Assembly (NCBI GenBank): GCA_028023455.1
Contig: JAQFVV010000014.1
Coordinates: 375,336 to 439,335 of the forward strand
Direction of reading: 5' to 3'
Length of the DNA: 64,000 bases
From: Epiperipatus broadwayi
Taxonomy: Eukaryota > Onychophora > Udeonychophora > Euonychophora > Peripatidae
The notes below the pieces were generated by a model that had not been told where the DNA came from, searched no databases, and saw only the letters and a list, made by a program, of their open reading frames with translations. Of this stretch, positions 37,081-53,235 are shown piece by piece (the first letter of the stretch is position 1; each line of letters starts with the position of its first letter). A program made the translations under genes and the position numbers.

Positions 37081-37350
37081 ACCTATTTTAATTAAATGAT
37101 TTATTAATAATCTTTAATGTATTTATCTAAAGTGGTTAAGCACTTCAGATAAATACAGTTATAATTATTACGAAAGCAACATAATTGAAGGGAGAGAAAG
37201 AGTTTACTATTGAATTAATGATTATTTCTAAATTTATTAAACTATAAATTATCACTAGTTCAGATATAAAGTTTAAACCTCAGTTAAATATTAATATATC
37301 CATATTTTAATTAAACATAAACACATGGAATAACGTAACTCGTCTTTGTT
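37081..37350 (-). repeat. Dispersed repeat family A, copy 3 (minus part)
   Basis: On the minus strand it holds ATTCCATGTGTT, AACTGAGGTTTAAACTTTATATCTGAACTAGTGATAAT and TATTTATCTGAAGTG, matching the 11.46-11.57 and 51.65-51.80 kb copies in order. The adjoining plus-oriented piece at 37424-37630 makes this copy palindromic. Confidence 0.6.
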
Positions 37351-37423
37351 TTTAACATGTGCAATAAAAACTTCCACTCTATCACACATATTTGAAATAT
37401 ATATATATTTGAAAAAGTCAACT

Positions 37424-37630
37424 GGTTCCCAAAATGCACTTCATGTGAACTAACATTTTTCATTTGCTCAGATCATAATCTCTTACACATGTCTTCATCA
37501 TTTGTTCACTATTTATCAATACTAAATTATAAAATTTTGATTTACAACTGTTAAACTCTCTGCATTTCACAAATTTGCTCAATATCAAAGTTATGAGTGC
37601 AGAAAATTTGACACTTGTAAATCAAAGTAT
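37424..37630 (+). repeat. Dispersed repeat family A, copy 3 (plus part)
   Basis: CCCAAAATGCACTTCATG, CATTTGCTCAGATCATAATCTCT and later GTTATGAGTGCAGAAAATTTGACA match, with divergence, the start and end words of the 11.3-kb copy. Confidence 0.45.
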
Positions 37631-38206
37631 CTATCCATTTGTATTTAAAACAGCCACTGTTTAAAATAGTCCACTGCAAAGCAAAAGCTCTTTAGCATTT
37701 TCCTATTGAAAGATAGTTACAGAGAAGGTTAGTCATATGTTGATGATAAGGATTTATGGTCTTTCCCCCTCACTAACTGTGAATAATACGGTAAACGTTT
37801 ACTGACTAATAAATTGATAGTGTTCCCAGTTTCAACAGAATTTAAACTCATTGTAGATGGATGTGATAAGCAATATAACTCCGACCATACATAATTAATT
37901 GATTTTGTTTTTGCTTGACCTTTTTGTTATTTTCAATATCTCATTGTTTCAATTTATAGAGAGAGAGTGCAGTTTTTTAAAAGATATCTTTAATATACTA
38001 AATATTTTGTATATATCTTAAACACTTTTAACAGTTTTAATCATGAAAAATCCTAATTTCTTTATAATTTAGAATTAATAATAGTGATTTACATTTGTTT
38101 TATAGGAGTTCTGAAAATTAACATTGTCTGGCTCTCAAAACAGAATATACTATTATGTTTTTTATAAGGGACATGAACCATGTGCTTATTCTTTTAGCTC
38201 AATTGG
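37631..38206. other. AT-rich DNA, no feature recognised
   Basis: No coding or repeat structure was recognised. Confidence 0.5.
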
Positions 38207-38313
38207 CATTCTATTGATTTAGCCACTGAAACACATGTACTCTCATGATTTATATTCGTACTATTGATTTAGCCACTGGAACACATATACTCTCATGATC
38301 TGTATTCGTACTT
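38207..38313. repeat. Near-perfect tandem duplication, period about 52 bp
   Basis: CTATTGATTTAGCCACTG(A/G)AACACAT...ACTCTCATGAT...TATTCGTACT occurs twice in succession, just upstream of the Penelope-like fragment. Confidence 0.85.
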
Positions 38314-38485
38314 GCACAATGTTCCTTGGATAACATCATTGCTTTAAAAGGAATATATAAATTGTAAATTAAAAGTACCACTTATGCATAGGATGGCAAG
38401 TTTTAGATCTTTTTTTGTTTCATAATGAAAAATTATATTGTTACTAGTGTGATAATTTAAAAATATTGAGATATTTGCTAAGAAA

Positions 38486-38995
38486 TTGTTTGAAGTTGGT
38501 TATAAGATGGAACAGTTTAACAATACTTTATGTCAATTTAAAAAGAATTATAATGGTTTAAAGGAGTTGATTGATAGTAAAAAATGGATATCTATTCCAT
38601 TTATTTCAAATGTTCAAGTGAAATTTTTTAAGGATATATATAAGAATGTGTTTAATGTTTCATTCTATATTCCAAATAATATTAATAAATTAGCGAATAA
38701 TTCTAAAAATGTCCTACCTGTCAAGCAGAAAAGTAATGTTGTGTATCAAATTTTTTGTGGATGTATGTTGTTCCATATAGATGAATCGAGGTGCACTATT
38801 GAAAAAAGATTAAAGGAGTATGAATTGTTATATAAACACGTGAAAAGTAAAAATAGCAATGATTTAATGACTGTTTCAGTTTTCTTGGATCATGAAAGAA
38901 CAAGTAAATATAAATTTATATTTGATATTAAAAGTGTGAAGCCTCTTCATGAAGAGAGAAGCTATAACAAAAGAAAAATTAAGAGAAAATTTTAA
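38486..38995 (+). pseudogene. Penelope-like element, linker and GIY-YIG endonuclease domain (degenerate)
   Basis: The frame encodes 169 residues from a TTG; the first ATG is at 38507. Residues about 38-55 (PFISNVQVKFFKDIYKNV) match the Penelope linker pattern PY--G-SE-I-RI-KK. Residues about 84-113 carry VVYQIFCGC...HIDES...IEKRLKEYE, the layout of the Penelope GIY-YIG nuclease (VVYKI-C-C---YIGET----ETRLKEH). The GIY is replaced, YIGET has become FHIDES and the EH pair is EY, so cleavage activity is unlikely. The C-terminus is KR-rich. In another frame just past 38950 the DNA reads EAITKEKLREN, perhaps the displaced original end. No reverse-transcriptase domain is visible upstream. It is the 3' remnant of a dead element. 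Confidence 0.72.
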
Positions 38996-39529
38996 TAAAT
39001 AGAAAGAAAATGAATTTAATTAATAAACAAGCTGCTAACATTAAAATTCAGGATTCATGGGATTTGAGTCGATCACATTTGTTTCTGTTTTGTTATTTGA
39101 ATTTAACGGCATTTGAGACAGGTTAAGGAATTAACCAAAAGTACTTCTGTGGATTGAAGGACTGTTTATAATAATTTATTACCATTATATTTATTATTTT
39201 TATTCTTATTACAATATTTTACTTTTAATTAACAGTCATTTATATATATATATATATATATTGAGTTATTGTTCTGGTGAGGAGATTAGATGCTTAAACT
39301 TCTAGTTTATCTGATGTGTTTTTTCCTGCTTCAAAATACATTGTATATAGTGAAAAGGATGGTTTACTATCTTTCATCAGATTGATAGCATACAAAATTA
39401 TAAAATGCAATTCATAAATTCTGTAAATTAATTCGATTAGTTATATCCTTTATTCCAGCATAGTACATAATCATTAACACACATACACACACACACATAT
39501 ATATATATATATTATAAATATTTTTTAAA
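38996..39529. other. AT-rich DNA with (TA)n and (CA)n tracts
   Basis: (TA)n at about 39239-39260 and an alternating (AC)n(AT)n tract at about 39480-39512 precede the next foldback. No gene was recognised. Confidence 0.6.
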
Positions 39530-40247
39530 GAAGATTTAATAAATATATAATGTAAAAATAATTTGATATAATCTACTTATAATAATAGAAATGGAAAACT
39601 ATTCAGGAAAGTTTATTTAAGCATTGTTTTCAACCAAATTGATCATAATCATAGAAGTAAAATAAAAAATATATATAAAAATAAATATGTACATTAAAAT
39701 TAAAGTGCTATTTACATGATGATGCAATGCACAAGTCCTTCTTGTTTATTGCATTGATATTGTTTGCTATAAAACATACTTCTTTATATTTATCATTACT
39801 AATTTCATGTTCCAAAAATATAGATTTAACATTAGGGTCTGAGTTGGCATGTTTTAATTTTGTTCCTATTAATATTGATGTTGTTTGTACTTAATGTAAT
39901 GATGGAAAAAGAAAATATAAAGAAGCATGATTTACAAGTCTTTCTTGAATATGTGTTGATGGAAAAGAAAATATAAAGCAGCATTATTTATTACAAATAA
40001 TATCAACACAATAAACAAGAAAGACTTATGCATTGCATTATCACATAAATGGCATATTTAATTTTAATGTATATATTTATTTTTATTTATATATTTTATT
40101 GTAATTCTATGGTTATGACTGATCTGAATCGAAAGCAATGCTTAGATATTATTTTTATTAAAATTTTAAACTTTCCTGAGTAGTTTTTCATTACTATTAT
40201 TATTATTATATTAAAATTAAGGAAAGAAAATATTTTATTAAATCTAC
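39530..40247. mobile_element. Foldback element, arms of about 245 bp
   Basis: The left arm (about 39530-39775) and right arm (about 39990-40247) are reverse complements. Left GGAAAACTATTCAGGAAAG pairs with right CTTTCCTGAGTAGTTTTTC, left TAAGCATTG with CAATGCTTA, left GATGATGCAATGCACAAGTC with GACTTATGCATTGCATTATC, and left AGATTTAATA with TATTAAATCT. The spacer of about 210 bp contains a further 60-bp tandem duplication (GATGGAAAA(A)GAAAATATAAAG). No open frame is conserved. Confidence 0.75.
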
Positions 40248-42975
<2,728 letters not shown>

Positions 42976-43248
42976 ATAAACAATAAATAATATATTCTTT
43001 CTATATGCATTTTACACTATACAAGTACAACACTTTATAATTTCGTCATTTCAAAATAACCAGCAGTTTCAGCTGTCCAACAGAGTTATTCAGAAATGAT
43101 TTCTTTGCTAAAAATAATAAATAAAACAAAAATGTTTAATGTTTATTTTTTTTTAGAAAATACTTTCACAATAACAAATTATGGGATATTTTGGGGAATA
43201 TTTATGTTAATAATGAATTTACTAGATCTTTGATGGTTGTTTTTTTTT

Positions 43249-43336
43249 CATGCGTCAAAGTATCGGCCAGAAGGGAACCCGCGACAATTGCTTGTAAGGC
43301 AGCTGTGCTGATTACTCGGTCACCAAAGCTTGACTG
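43249..43336 (-). repeat. tRNA-derived short repeat, copy 2
   Basis: On the minus strand: TTTGGTGACCGAGTAATCAG (A-box-like), CTGCCTTACAAGCAAT (anticodon-like loop CTTACAA), GCGGGTTCCCTTCTGG (B-box-like), then ACTTTGACGCATG. A T-rich tract (A-rich on the minus strand) lies next to each end. It pairs with the copies at 16.2 and 47.76 kb. Stem mismatches argue against a working tRNA gene. Confidence 0.72.
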
Positions 43337-46300
43337 TTTTTTTTTTTTTAATCAGTAAAATGCAGAAGTTTACAAAAAAGTTAACTCATACTTAAGCACA
43401 AAATAGCATTGTTATTGAGTTTTAGCACTAATATATAAGCTTTTTTTATTAATTGTTGGTAAATCATAATATATTTGATGGATAATGTATTGGATTATAT
43501 AAAGAATGAAATTGAATATTATAGTTGATGTGGATCTACATTACATACACAAATATGTCATGTTATAATGACCTGGTTAGATTATAAAAGAAAAATTTGT
43601 TGTGATACTGTCAATTTTAATATTGTTTTTAGAGTATAAATAACATTTACATTTGTAAAAATAAAGTTTTTATGTTATTGCAAAACAAAATTCTTAAAAC
43701 CTTACATTTTCCCATTTAATGAAATTGAAACACCCTGTTGGTGTGTGTTATTTTCTATGCAAATTACTATGCTCTTTCTGTTTAAAATGTATATAAGAGT
43801 AGATACTGACACTGACAATAAGTAAATTTTTTAAAATTTATTATTTATAACTTTTGTAATAAGTTTTCTAATGTTACATTATGTTGATACATCAAAATCT
43901 ATATTCATATTGTCCATTCAGTGTTTAATAATTATTTTTTTAGTTCATTTTCATTATTGATATTTTATACATAAAGCATATTTGTAATGGATGTATTTGT
44001 TTGTAAAGAATTGTAAAGAAAGGAATAAAATTTTTAAAACATGTAATTCTATAAATTTTACTTTAGGATCATCTACTACAAGCATGAAGCAGTGAGCACA
44101 GATTTGATATGCTCTGGCTATTAGCTTGAATAATATAAATGTGCTTTGAATCCTAGTTCTCTCAGATGAAGGTGAAACTAGAACCCATTCTGAGGATGGG
44201 GATATTATATTATCATGTGTTTATTGATTATTCAAGTTTACTGTAGCTAATTCTAGGTTAGGATGAAAATAACTGTTCTTAAAAGCATATGTTTAAGCAT
44301 ATGAGAAAGTCACATGGTATTGTTGTTAGCATTAATTATAATTGATTTTTGAAAGTGAAATATTTATGCTTCATGCTATTAAATTATATCAGAATAAAAT
44401 TTTTCAAGAAAAAATTTACAAATCGCAGCAAATTTATCTCTTTAACTAATATTTATTACAGGGTTATCTATTATTGAATACTTTTTAATCAAATCACTTA
44501 CAAACACATGTAAACATATAAGTATATTTAACGAAAATGATTATATTTATTTATGCTTAGTAAGTTTAGGAAAAGTTTTTTTTTTGTAAAGTTTAAAAGA
44601 ACATTTTCTTTGATAAAAAAGACCCCCCTTAAATTTAATAAATTATTGTTAGAAGTAATAATTATAAAATATTTTTTTCTTGTCATTTATATATATATAA
44701 AGTAAGGCTCTTGTCAAATTAAAATCATATATTTAAGGTTTTAATTAATAAATGTGAGAAAAAAATATATTAGAAATTTAATCGTATGTATAGATTTTAA
44801 ATATTATATGTTATTCCTACTTTTCCTATAAGTGTTACACGATTTTTAAATAGACTATTTGTATTAAATGATAACCATTTTTATTGTAATAATTTAAAAA
44901 GCTATCTAAAAAATTAAAATTGAATTATTCAGTAAAAGATATTATTTTACACTAAGTAATTGTAACATACATTTATTATATAATTGCCTTTTTTTAAAAT
45001 TCCAAGCATTTCTTTGCGATAATTATTTTCAATACTTATGTAAATGATTATTAATTATTCTTTATTAAGTTAAAAATTATTACATTTCATTTATTCTTAG
45101 ATATAAATTTTCAATTTAATGAAGCAACTTAATTAGTCAAAAAGCACATTAGGAACCATTAGTATGTTTTTGTTTATCTCATTCTAATGAATGCAATCAT
45201 TAGATTAAAATGTTAGAAAGAGTTTAATCATTATTTCTGGAAATATATATGATTTCAAGTATTAAAGTTTAATACTATTATTTTCTTTGTCATGGATTAA
45301 TAATTATTTAGTAAACTATTGATATTATTATGATTAAAAATTAAAATTGTTTTATTTATTGATTGTTCAAAGTTTTTACATTTTTTCAAAAAAAGTATTG
45401 TTATAAAAAATAATGAACATAATTAAAATATATATATATTAGTCTTAAATTATTTAAAGCTTTTTGATTTTAAGTGTTTGCTTATGATTTAAGTACATTT
45501 AAATAAAAAAAAATTAAAATGATTTTAGCGTCCTGCTTGGTAATTGTAATTTGACAAAGACGTGCAAAATTATGAAGTTGAAATTTTATTTTGTCTTTTA
45601 GATAATATTTATAGTTCTTTATTTAAATTATATAACTTTTTTTTCTATGTGGTAAATTGTTTTAAATCACTTTAATAAGTCTGCATTTTTTTATGCTTTT
45701 TAAAAAAAAAAAAACAAACTAAATTATAACTTTATAATATATAGGGTATATAAGCCTGGGTGTTTCAGTTATTATAACTTTATAAAGAGTATAATGTAAA
45801 TGTAGAGCATATTGTATAGATATATTAAACCTGATTTTGTATGCATATAAAATGTCCTATTTTATATACTGTATTTCAAGCAGTTGTTTCTGTTTAAAAT
45901 ACATTTTTAAAATAAAAGTCTGTAATAAAAAGAATTCAAGTTGTTTATTTATTTTCATTTGAGAACCTTTAAATTGCTTACTAATGCTGTAGAAACGGCT
46001 AAAAATTATTTGCCAGTGTTATTAATATAATATTTTTTTTCAACAATTTATTGTCTTTTTTTGCTAATTAAATTTGTAGTTTTTATAGGGTGCTTAATTG
46101 TTTTTTTAATTTTAGTTTTAATTTAACTTTTACGACTTGATTTACAATATTCTTGCCCTTACCATCCCCCACACACATTAGGTTAAAGCATCTTATTACT
46201 AGTTGAAAATAAGTATATTTGGAAATAGAGATGGTTTTCGTGACTAAAACAAATCTTAGTTTTTGTTATTATTATGTACATTTAGCTTATAGATTAAATG

Positions 46301-47760
46301 TGAATAACATCGTCAACCATAGGAACACTTTAAACAATATGTGTATAATATATATATATACACACAATTATGTATTAGATAAAGCATCAATCACTGTAGG
46401 AATTAAATGTACTGTCCAACTTTTATATTTATAAATGTTAGAAAAATATCTATTATAATTATAATCTATTTAGACTGTATGATCAGTGAATATAATTTAG
46501 AATTTCAAATATGTAATGAATTATTATTTTAAAATTTTATTATAGATATGTTAATTTTGATTCTTGTGAATAAAATAGAGGGCAGAACTCGACATTAACT
46601 TTATCTAATAACTAGTTTTATCTTTAATGTAATTGGTAATTCAGTATCATTTATTAAATGTGTTCAATCACGTGTTGAAATTGTAATTTTAACATGTTAT
46701 TCTATCATTTTCCATTAACTTACCTAGCCATCTATTATGCATTTAACATTTTTTTCATTATCTCTGTATATCATGTAGACAAAATAAAGTTGGCAATTTA
46801 ATGACATTAAAGTAACAGATAATCGTCTAGATGGTAGACACCTTAAGAAGAAGAAAATAATCATGGAGAAATAAATTTTCTTGCGATAGCTGCTAGTTAA
46901 TATTTTTCAATTTTTAAAATTTTGTTGAAATATATAAAGCCATTTACGAAAACTTAATAAAATTTTAAAATTAAGTAAGCTATTACTTACCCTTATTTAA
47001 TTAATGTTTTAAAGTGAACATTAATTAGAATGGCTATTATTTTCTCAAATTGAAGCTTAGGAAAGATGCATTTTTTCCAAAGTTTATTTAAGTTTATTCA
47101 TTACCGTTAAATTAAGTGTCTCTTTTAATAGTTTAGTGAATTTTATTTTTATATTAATTATTGGCTATTAACTGATACGACATTCTATAAAGTTGTTTAT
47201 TTCTTTAATTTATATTTTTGATTTAAGCTAAGATAATTTCTTTGTAAAGATTAAATAAATAAAATTAATAGCATTAATAGATATCGTATTATCTGTGAAT
47301 AAACACTTTTTTTTTTAGTTATTTGTAGATAAAAATAACAAGTTAAATAATTTTATGATTCGAGATTTCATAGTTGATTGGCAGTCTATATTTAATGCAT
47401 TTTTATATCTGAATCTCCTTTTCCATTGCGTAACATTTTATATTTTTAAAAACTAAGATATATATACATTTAAAAATAATTGCATTTTTTACTTATTTAT
47501 TTTTTATCTTATAAATCTGAATAAACTTCTAAAGTTACTCTCTTGAGATTTTTCTTTCTGCTCCCTGTTATTTTTTAAAATTAATTTATAAACTTAGTAT
47601 TTTCAACGTGATCGCACCTTAAAATTGTTTTTTTTTTTTTTTATTGAGAAAACTGTATTTTACTATTATAATAATAAGCTGCTTATTTATTTTCAATCTT
47701 CTGGTAAACTTGTGAAATGATTTTTGAAAATATTATATATATATTCATTTTTTATTCTTT
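43337..47760. other. AT-rich DNA, no gene recognised
   Basis: No coding frame is supported. A segment at about 44060-44200 (ATCATCTACTACAAGCATGA, AACTAGAACCCATTCTGAGG) has more balanced composition and may be old repeat debris. GGTATATAAGCCTG at about 45745 echoes a word inside family A at 26.66 kb. Confidence 0.45.
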
Positions 47761-47847
47761 ATGTGTCAAAGCGTTGACCGGGAAGCGAAGCCGGGCCAGC
47801 TACTTGGAGGGCAGTTATGCTAACCACAAGGCCATCAACGCCTGACC
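47761..47847 (-). repeat. tRNA-derived short repeat, copy 3 (most tRNA-like)
   Basis: On the minus strand the 7-bp acceptor-like stem GCGTTGA/TCAACGC is intact. The A-box region reads TGGCCTTGTGGTTAGCA, the anticodon-like loop CCTCCAA, and the T-arm CCGG-CTTCGCTTC-CCGG, followed by TTTGACACAT. The T loop departs from TTCRANY and the anticodon stem has a mismatch. It is therefore a tRNA-derived repeat or pseudogene rather than a functional gene. It shares its post-tRNA end (TTTGAC-CAT) with the 43.25-kb copy, which marks a repeat family. Confidence 0.75.
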
Positions 47848-50800
47848 ATTTTTTTTTTTGGTTTCTATCAATACATTTTCAAAATCTCAATTCGTTATAT
47901 TGAACCATCCATCAGCACAAAAGTCAAACTATTCTCTCTCATCGTGCATATTTTTCGCTAATTATCATCTCACTCCCTAGTGATCTACTCCTATGTTGAC
48001 AGGTTTGAAGACTGATTTTTTGGGGGGTAGAAGCAAATCAGAGAAGAGTAAGCCACATTTCAATTAGCAGTGATTTTTTTCTATCGATACAAATTGTAAT
48101 GCCGTTGCATTCGATATATGGTAGAATAAATTGTGCTAAAGATGTAGCAAGTAATGACAAATTATCGTTGATGATGATCGTGTTGTTATAGTATCCTATT
48201 GTTTAATTATTGCAGTTTGCATTTGGGATGAGAAAATACACGTACACGTCTGAACAAGTTTGAGTACATATTCAACCTAGCTAATCATCATAGAGTGATA
48301 AATTGGTATACTTTTATCCAAAGGTTTTTTTTTTAAAAAAAGTAAAGGGAACTATAAAATCCCCTCACCAGACATAATTAACAAACATAATGCTGAGCAA
48401 TTTTAGAGAATCCTTAATTAAATAGTTCTGAGGTTGCTATTTAAAGCTGTTTTACTTTATATATATTTTTACATTAATTATATTCTTAAATGTGCATCTG
48501 TGTAAATATATTTTGCATTTATCTGATTTATAGAAAATTGGTATTAATTTTGCATATTATCTTTTGTCTTTATGGAAAAAATGTGATTATGTATATGCTT
48601 TGTATGAAAGTAATTGTGTGAGTTGCTAAATGAAATTAAGATATGTCAAGTAATGTTAAACCGACCCAATAACAGTCAAGTGTTATCATTTGATCAAATT
48701 ATGACCTATATTGTTTTAAATCTGTCTTCAGGCATATATGCATATATATATCAATAGTCATAAATTTTAAGACTTTGTTTATATATGTATGTGTGCGTAA
48801 TAACTTACATGTTTTTTTTTCCAATTCTTGTTTTTATCTTGGGATTAGGTAATTATTATTACCTCGTTTAATTATTAATCCTAATAATTTATTATAATAT
48901 ATGAGCACACGCGAGTTTTTAAAGATTATAATAGAAATAATTATTAATAATTGCTCATTTTTGTGAAAATTTTACTATTGTCATTAGTGACATCTATGAA
49001 AAATATAAATAAATAAGAATATTTATCATTTTAAAGAAGTTATGTTATTTTCATATATTTTATTTTAAATTTTGTTCAACCTTTGGCTTAGAAAAAAAGC
49101 TTTATGTAATTTGTATAAGCGTTTTTAATCTGTATATTTCAATATGTTCGAATGCATCTTTTCTTGTCTTTATACAAGAAACTAATCTATACACACATTC
49201 TTATATACATACACAGAAGGAAGAAAGAATCCTTATGGCGTCTTGGAATAGCAGTAGCACATTTACTCGATATATTCATGGCCTAACTTACTAGTTCATG
49301 ACAGATAAACTTTGAGATTTTTTTTGATTTACTTCATGGCCAACTGAACAAGTCATACAATAATGGTCAGAAAATAAATATGTAGATATAAATTAATGGC
49401 AAATGTTGCAGGAAAATCGGAGTTAGTTAGCTTTACTTTCTTTTATTATCTTGTGGTGTCATGCAGCTATCTATCTTCAATCCTATGGCCTCTGGAATCC
49501 AATCCTGTTAAAAATTAGATTTTCCTAATATTTTTAGAAAATTTATGATATCATTTAGATATTCAGTCCATAGCTAAAGTAATTAATTATCCAAGCATTA
49601 GTCAATAATTGGTTATCTAAATGTTATCTAGTAGATAAAGATAAGGTGAAAACAATAAACCATTATTATCTAGCATATATCTAGTGTGGCAAATATCTTC
49701 TTTGTACTTTTGTAGATAGATGTGGAGAGCTGTTTGTTCTCCAGTAGCTATTTGGAGAGATTTTTTTTTTTATCTATAAACTGTACATGCAAATAGAATT
49801 CTGTGAGTGTTTATATATAATTATAATCTCAGACTATCTATTATTCCTCATAAGTAATGTATAGTAACATTTGCAGTTAAGCTAGGTTAGATATGTAAAA
49901 TAACATTAATGAAATTACTTCAATTAGTGACATTAATCATATTGTAACCACTCTTGATAAAGATATCTTGATCAATTTATTACTTTTTCAGTTACTATGC
50001 AATACTTTCTAATGAATCCATTTTTCATTCTTGAAATAGCATATTTCCTTCATCTTCTGCAGATGAAACCGAAATAACTAATCTACATCATTTCTTGTTT
50101 CCTCTCTCAAATTTTTTGAGACATTAGTGCAATATATTATAAGCTTAGGTAATCAGTGATTTCCAGATGTATGTAAAATGTTTATCTTTATTAATTAAAT
50201 TCTCATCCTCAAATCACTTATGGATTTTTCCTTTATTAATGAGGCCTGGGATTCCAAATTTGAATCTCAAAATTCATTGATAAAAGCAAAATTCATAGAT
50301 CAATTTGAAGAAGAAGATTTAAATACTAAAGATGGCAATTCAAGCCTATGCTGGATAGCATTGGAGTTTATATTATTTTAAATTAGTAGTATGATGATTT
50401 GTTGTTTTTAATGAAAAATAATATTTTTTAAGCTGTCTTTCCTTCAATTATTCTTTAAAGCAATTACAATTTAAGAAACAAATATATAATCTAATCTATG
50501 CATCTTTTGATTTAATTCTCCTTATTCTATTTTGAAATTACAGCCTTGTTTGCCTTTTAATTTTCATTTATTAATCATAATTTTATTATGTTCAAATATT
50601 TTGATTCATCTCACTATTCAAATCATTTATTCTCTTAGAGTATACTAAATTACAATCCATTTTTGAGCACTTCCACAAATGTTAACAGATGTTTATGAAA
50701 TTTTAGAATCTTCTTCAATTTTAATATCAAAAATATAATCACATCTTAGAAGCTTATCTTCTTAGAAGACAGATTAAATCAATTTCAGTTTCAGCACTAA

Positions 50801-51639
50801 ATAAATCTCACCATGCTCACTTTAAAATTAGGGTTTTAAAAAAATAAGTAAGTACATTCATGAAATTCAATATCAAGATGAACTCCATTATTCAGTTTAT
50901 TTGGAATAAAATCTATCATTAGCAGTTTAAAATGAGAATTATTCACTATGTTGACTTTGAATATCATTATAAAGATTTTCATCTAAATCAGCAAAAGTTG
51001 AAAAGCACTGAATTTTTATTGTTTATAAATTATATTTATCCAAGATATTAAATACAAAATCAATTGATCTATCAGAATCAAAAATGGTATATAAGTTAAT
51101 ATTTTTATTTTGTTATCATTTGTTAATAATAAATTTCAGGCAGTTATATTTGTCAACAGTTGATTCTTAAAATATATATCCACTTTTCAGTTCTTCATAG
51201 TTTCTAATAAACTTTTGATTAAACTTTTATATAGAGATTAGCATGCAAGAATTAAAAGGTAATTTACTTTTATATATATTATCTGCAATTATTAAAGTAA
51301 ACTATTAAAAGATGTAAGAATATGAATATTCATAAGTCATGAAAGGACTTAGTATATATTTAAATATACTTAAAATTTCCACTTGAAACATATGAATAAA
51401 AACATCTGAAGATGACAAATAATTTCCAAGATAATTTTGTTAAATTAATATCCTTCAATTGGTACTAGTCATAATTTCCTGAACTTTTATCATTTATTGA
51501 GTATTTATTAATATGAAATTATTACACTTTGATATATAAGTGTTAAACTTTCTGCATTTATAATTCTGACAACTGTTTTTATTCATATGTTTCAAGAATA
51601 AGTGGTGGAATAAAAATTTTAAGTGCATTTTAAAGATAT
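47848..51639. other. AT-rich DNA, no gene recognised
   Basis: The minus strand between about 50.4 and 51.2 kb has a somewhat protein-like composition broken by many stops, but I could not match it to any family. Confidence 0.45.
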
Positions 51640-51870
51640 ATTGGTAGGAGATGAACATGAGTTATTCCATGTGTTTGCTTAACTTAAAAAGTGTATATAT
51701 TAATTTTTAACTGAAACATAAAGTTTATATCTGGACTAGAGATAATTTCTAGTTTAATAAATGATTAATAAAAAAGCATTAATGTGTTTATCCTCTTGAG
51801 GTTAGTGTCAAAATTGTGAGTGCAAAAAGATTGAAAATTATAATTCTAGGTGTAATATATATATATAATG
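51640..51870 (+). repeat. Dispersed repeat family A, copy 4
   Basis: GAGTTATTCCATGTGTTTGC, AACTGAAACATAAAGTTTATATCTGGACTAG, GTTTATCCTCTTGAGG and GTGTCAAAATTGTGAGTG follow the order seen at 11.4-11.6 kb and, inverted, at 37.1-37.35 kb. Confidence 0.65.
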
Positions 51871-52813
51871 CAATTTATTTAAAAACCATGCACTAATGGT
51901 AATTCTTTGCTATAACACTTCTTTTGACAAACTTTCCTCAGTAACACAGTTTTTAAATATTTTAAATTTTATTTCTAAGTAATAATAATTATTAGAAAGA
52001 TAATACTATTGAGATTGATTGTTTGCTGAAAGCATTTCTGTGGTATTTATAAATTCAGTTGTATATTTGTTAAAATTACGGTAATATATTGTATGTTGAT
52101 GTGTGTTTGGTAAATCATATATTATTTTTATTTATCAATATTTTAATGGCAATACATATGTTTTCATTATATTTGCTGTGTTTAATATGAAATTATTAAG
52201 AAATATGGAAATTTTTACTTCATTAATAAAACTTTAGGAAATTATTGAAAAATTTAACAATTTTGTTATGAGATAATTTTCAAAAAATTTTTTAATGATC
52301 TTTTTGAAGGTTTACTTTGAAGTGAGCAATAATTATCTTTTATATTCGAATAATGTTATTTTTGCAAATTATCAAAAATTTTCGAACTATATTTAGCAAA
52401 TTTGAAGAAAGACTTGAAAATAAACTTTAATCATAAAATGAAAATATTTGCAAATTTTTATTGTGTAAGGAGATTTGAATCACATTCATGCATTCCTTCA
52501 TTATTAAGATTATATAATCTTTTATCAACGAATTAAATAGGTCTTATTATTCTTCTTTAAATCTCAAACTTTCAGTTTCCAATATATATAAATATACCAT
52601 ATATATATGTATATATTCAGAATCTTCAATTGATCACACATTGTTGCATCTGCTTATACATAACCTCAACCATTGACTCAGTTTCCATTCTCAAACTTAT
52701 TAAAGTTGTATGTACATCAGCAGAACATTCTCAATTTTTTTTTTTAAACTTAATTATCAATCTTGCATCAAATCAGGAAATATGCATTACTTTAAAGAGA
52801 AAAAAAAATCTAG
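51871..52813. other. AT-rich DNA, no feature recognised
   Basis: No coding or repeat structure was recognised. Confidence 0.5.
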
Positions 52814-53235
52814 CTTTAGATATACACAGAGGCAAAACTCTGCATACAGTAGCACTACTCAGTACAAGATGGAGTAATTATTGAGTGCAGGAAAGTTTGT
52901 GCATGTCTACTCATCCAATATTGCCAAACTAGTTTTTAGCTTGTGGCTTGCATCAGTAGGAGCCTTGAATCTGAGAGCACTTACCTAGATCTTAGGATCT
53001 TATGCAATCCTCCAGCAGCCACTCATTAGCTAATTATTAAGTTTCGAATCCAAAATGAGAACACAGTAATGTTTTCAATTCAAGTTCATTAGCTTTTATA
53101 GTCATATAGATCTGAACTTTGTTCAGAGATCAGCTTTCATACTTTTTGGTGTCTTTGGTTTTTTAATAATCACAGACACCATAACTCTATTGGGCAGGAT
53201 TGGTATTAAACCACTAAGCATCATATGATCACTAT
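52814..53235 (-). mobile_element. Inverted-repeat element, family B, copy 2
   Basis: This is the reverse complement of the 24.8-25.36 kb element with moderate divergence: GAGGCAAAACTCTGCATACAG, GGCTTGCATCAGTAGGAGCC, CTTACCTAGATCTTAGGATC, CAATCCTCCAGCAGCCAC, TTTGGTGTCTTTGGTT and GGGCAGGATTGG in matching order. It abuts the palindromic copy at 53222 through a shared CATATGATCAC. Confidence 0.75.

Noticed and set aside
47761-47847. Functional tRNA gene
   Set aside because: The acceptor stem pairs, but the T loop lacks the consensus, the anticodon stem has a mismatch, and related copies share a non-tRNA extension.
50400-51200. Suspected coding relic on the minus strand
   Set aside because: Somewhat protein-like wording between many stops, but no motif could be tied to any family.
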